Positions 62,081 to 64,000 of a DNA stretch of 64,000 nt are shown piece by piece. The notes beneath the pieces were generated by a model. It ran no database searches. It had not been told where the DNA came from and was given only the letters and a program-made list of their open reading frames with translations. The translations under genes and the position numbers were made by a program. This stretch comes from Euzebyella saccharophila (GTDB taxonomy: Bacteria; Bacteroidota; Bacteroidia; Flavobacteriales; Flavobacteriaceae), in assembly GCF_014855495.1 (NCBI RefSeq), contig NZ_JACYFJ010000001.1, positions 310,001 to 374,000 on the forward strand. The letters run 5' to 3'. Every line of letters starts with the position of its first letter. The first letter of the stretch is position 1.

Positions 62081-64000
62081 CCGCCTTAGTGGCGTTATCT
62101 GAAACATGTTGCATAATATGGGCCATTCTTGCTTTTAGCAGCTCTTTTCTACCCGCTAAAGTTCTAGTATATATCAGTTTTGAGCGCCCAACATACTTTA
62201 TCCAACTACGGTGGTATAGTATGGCATCCGATTTTCTTTTGCCAAAATCCCCTGGTACCACGTAATAATTTCTAATACCCAACTTTCTTTTAAACCAGTT
62301 GGTACTTTTCACCAAATACCTAGGGTTTTCTACGGGATTAATAATTTCTTGTAAGTAATTGACAAACAGACTGCTTTCATGGTTGTTTGCTCCACTTAGA
62401 TAACAGGCGAACGAACCATTCTCAAAGCGCTCCACCTTAACGTCCTCTCTCCTAATTTTTGGATTTACCAACTTATATTCTTTTAAAACCTCCAACAAGC
62501 ATCGTCCTATTTTATAGGTCTTCTTAAAAGTGTTTCCAAAAAGCATATACAATTTTAGAGCCTTCCATGTCTTTGGCGCAAAACCCAAAAAAATCCCTGC
62601 TAGTAGCAAATAAATAAAGTACAGAGCACCTTTATTCAACAATGTGCCTATGTTCTTGAGTACAAATTCTGGCAAGAAAAAAGCGATTCCAGTAAGGACC
62701 TCAATGAGCAAAAACTTGGTAACGTTAACAGTAAGCAGCCTTTTAGCTTTGCTGTAAGGCATGTGGTCTTTGTACGCGACCTTAACTTCCTGAACCAATA
62801 CCCTACCAGAAGAAATTGCCTCTGTCCATTTCCCAGCCAATTTATTCCTTTCCTTGGCCCGTAGTAATGCTTTATCATTGTGAGCATCAATCTCTGTAAA
62901 GCCTACAGAACTTTGTATTAGATGTAAGCGTTCAATGCCATTCTCAATGTAGGTGCTATCAGAATATGAAATACCACAAAAAGCATCAAATCTTCTGTTC
63001 AAATTAAGAATATCATCTCCTCCATCTTCCCTCGAAGGATCCACACAACCTAAATGCCATATATTACCCGTTTTATTTTCGTTGGCCGGATTTATTCTAA
63101 TAGCCCTACCCCGCATTTGATTGGAAGACACAAACGAGCCAACATATGAAGCTAGAACCAGGGTATTGATGGAAGGCGCATCCCAACCTTCTCCCAGCAA
63201 GGCCTTGGTACCAATTAGCATTTTAATTAAACCCTGTTCAAAAAGTTCCGTAATGATTGCAACTATTCTATTCTTATAACTTCCTTGAATGTCTATTTTT
63301 AAAAAATCGGGATCAGTTTCAAGTTCGCTTTTAACGATTGAACCCTGCTCTAAAAGGCCTTCCAATACCTTTAAAAGCTTTTTATGAAGAATAATCAAAG
63401 AACCCGTCAAAACCGCCATATCAGCTTTATTGACATTTCCCTTTATCCTGAGAAATTGAAAAACGGGCACAACCCCTAATTGATTGATCAGGTCCGTGTC
63501 TTCATCCGAAAAACTTAAAAATTCCTTCCTAATAAAATCGGTTAAAACCACTGCCCGCAAGCCTGAGGTAAGCGAAGCACTTTCCTGTTTTAGGATTTCA
63601 TTAATGCTATTTAATTTACTAGGGCTGGTGGTCAGCGATTTATACAATTCTTGGTTACCTACAAAATCGACTTTATTTTTCTGAAATACACCAATTTTCC
63701 TTAAGGTAGACTCCAACTTGCCTAATAATTCCTCATCATTTACGAACCGTTCACGGTCTACAACCAAAATATCCTGCAGCAAGGTTTCTAACCATTGGTA
63801 ATTCAATTTGGGGAAGATGACTTTCTTTTCCTGAACACCCAACACTTCTAGTTTATCCTTTTCAATGACTATACCTACTTCATTCAAAAAAATAAGAATG
63901 GACGCAAATACTGAAGGTCGCTCATAAATTTCCTCCAAATACTTTTGTGTACTGGTATAAAAGGGATGTGCCAAGAGAAAATCTATGAAGCTTTGGTTCG
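62067..64000 (-). CDS. SF2 helicase with transmembrane segments, N-terminus beyond window
   Basis: The frame is open to the window edge (a TTG at 63974 is not the start), so about 644 C-terminal residues are seen. The C-terminal RecA-like domain shows LRAVVLTDFI (motif IV), LLGEGWDAPSINTLVL (motif V) and SNQMRGRAIR (motif VI, with its arginines). After it, about residues 420-475 from the window edge contain two hydrophobic helices (FLLIEVLTGIAFFLPEF and ALYFIYLLLAGIFLGF). A final domain has IRNYYVVPGDFGKRKSDAILYH and HIMQHVSDNATKAV. Walker A and DEAD box must lie upstream. A membrane-linked helicase of this type may be a defence protein (inference). Confidence 0.72.
   Translation of the reverse strand, partial: NQSFIDFLLAHPFYTSTQKYLEEIYERPSVFASILIFLNEVGIVIEKDKLEVLGVQEKKVIFPKLNYQWLETLLQDILVVDRERFVNDEELLGKLESTLRKIGVFQKNKVDFVGNQELYKSLTTSPSKLNSINEILKQESASLTSGLRAVVLTDFIRKEFLSFSDEDTDLINQLGVVPVFQFLRIKGNVNKADMAVLTGSLIILHKKLLKVLEGLLEQGSIVKSELETDPDFLKIDIQGSYKNRIVAIITELFEQGLIKMLIGTKALLGEGWDAPSINTLVLASYVGSFVSSNQMRGRAIRINPANENKTGNIWHLGCVDPSREDGGDDILNLNRRFDAFCGISYSDSTYIENGIERLHLIQSSVGFTEIDAHNDKALLRAKERNKLAGKWTEAISSGRVLVQEVKVAYKDHMPYSKAKRLLTVNVTKFLLIEVLTGIAFFLPEFVLKNIGTLLNKGALYFIYLLLAGIFLGFAPKTWKALKLYMLFGNTFKKTYKIGRCLLEVLKEYKLVNPKIRREDVKVERFENGSFACYLSGANNHESSLFVNYLQEIINPVENPRYLVKSTNWFKRKLGIRNYYVVPGDFGKRKSDAILYHRSWIKYVGRSKLIYTRTLAGRKELLKARMAHIMQHVSDNATKAVTWK

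Noticed and set aside
1-64000. tRNA or rRNA genes
   Set aside because: A reading of both strands showed no GGTTCRA-type T-loop with a matching acceptor stem and no rRNA-like sequence; this was by eye, so a tRNAscan run would be decisive.

Overview
The window looks like chromosomal DNA of a marine-type flavobacterium (Bacteroidota, Flavobacteriaceae; possibly Zobellia, Maribacter or Arenibacter-like, but the genus cannot be fixed from sequence alone). The signs are AT-rich intergenic DNA, promoters with the Bacteroidota -7 motif TAnnTTTG, almost no Shine-Dalgarno sequences, a type IX secretion sorting domain, many lipoproteins with KxxLxxC-like signals, twin-arginine leaders on sugar enzymes, and family-typical genes such as TrpB2, DUF3109, DUF1460, TPR histidine kinases and CHAT proteins. 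No rRNA, tRNA, insertion sequence, integrase or CRISPR array was seen.

Layout. 1-5.6 kb: a carbohydrate module with a nucleoside/sugar MFS permease (cut by the window edge), two Tat-exported TIM-barrel sugar isomerase-like proteins, and a GMC flavoprotein dehydrogenase with its small Tat-exported subunit. 5.7-8.7 kb: a lone, AT-rich type IIG restriction-methylase. 8.8-11.4 kb: an MBL-fold hydrolase and TrpB2. 11.6-23.8 kb: an envelope region with a secreted phage-fiber-like S74 protein and a T9SS partner, several lipoproteins, an ECF sigma / TPR anti-sigma pair facing a TPR-CHAT protein, several very small exported proteins, and a strongly predicted structured RNA of about 300 nt. 24-31.9 kb: a LytTR two-component pair, then housekeeping genes (DUF3109, MarC, S41 protease, dCMP deaminase, HupE, TerB-DnaJ). 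32-36 kb: a duplicated-HTH regulator, bacilliredoxin, PlsC acyltransferase, HD hydrolase and a Tat Gfo/Idh/MocA oxidoreductase. 36-52.5 kb: mixed envelope and metabolic genes, including HemJ, a MATE exporter, ferrochelatase, MscS, DUF1460 and a seven-FnIII ThuA lipoprotein.

53-61.5 kb is a heme operon: a divergent AraC regulator, then hemA, a hemC-hemD fusion, two heptanucleotide repeat arrays, hemE, trkH, a GNAT, an unknown six-helix membrane protein, hemF and a lipoprotein, nearly all overlapping or within 10 bases of each other. With HemJ and HemH upstream, the window encodes most steps from glutamyl-tRNA to protoheme; hemL and hemB are absent. The right edge carries the C-terminal part of an SF2 helicase that appears to have two transmembrane segments.

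The least-explained items are the structured RNA at 22.6-22.9 kb, the membrane-anchored helicase, the sigma/anti-sigma/CHAT arrangement, the paired heptamer repeats inside the heme operon, and a set of tiny exported proteins with a shared leader sequence.
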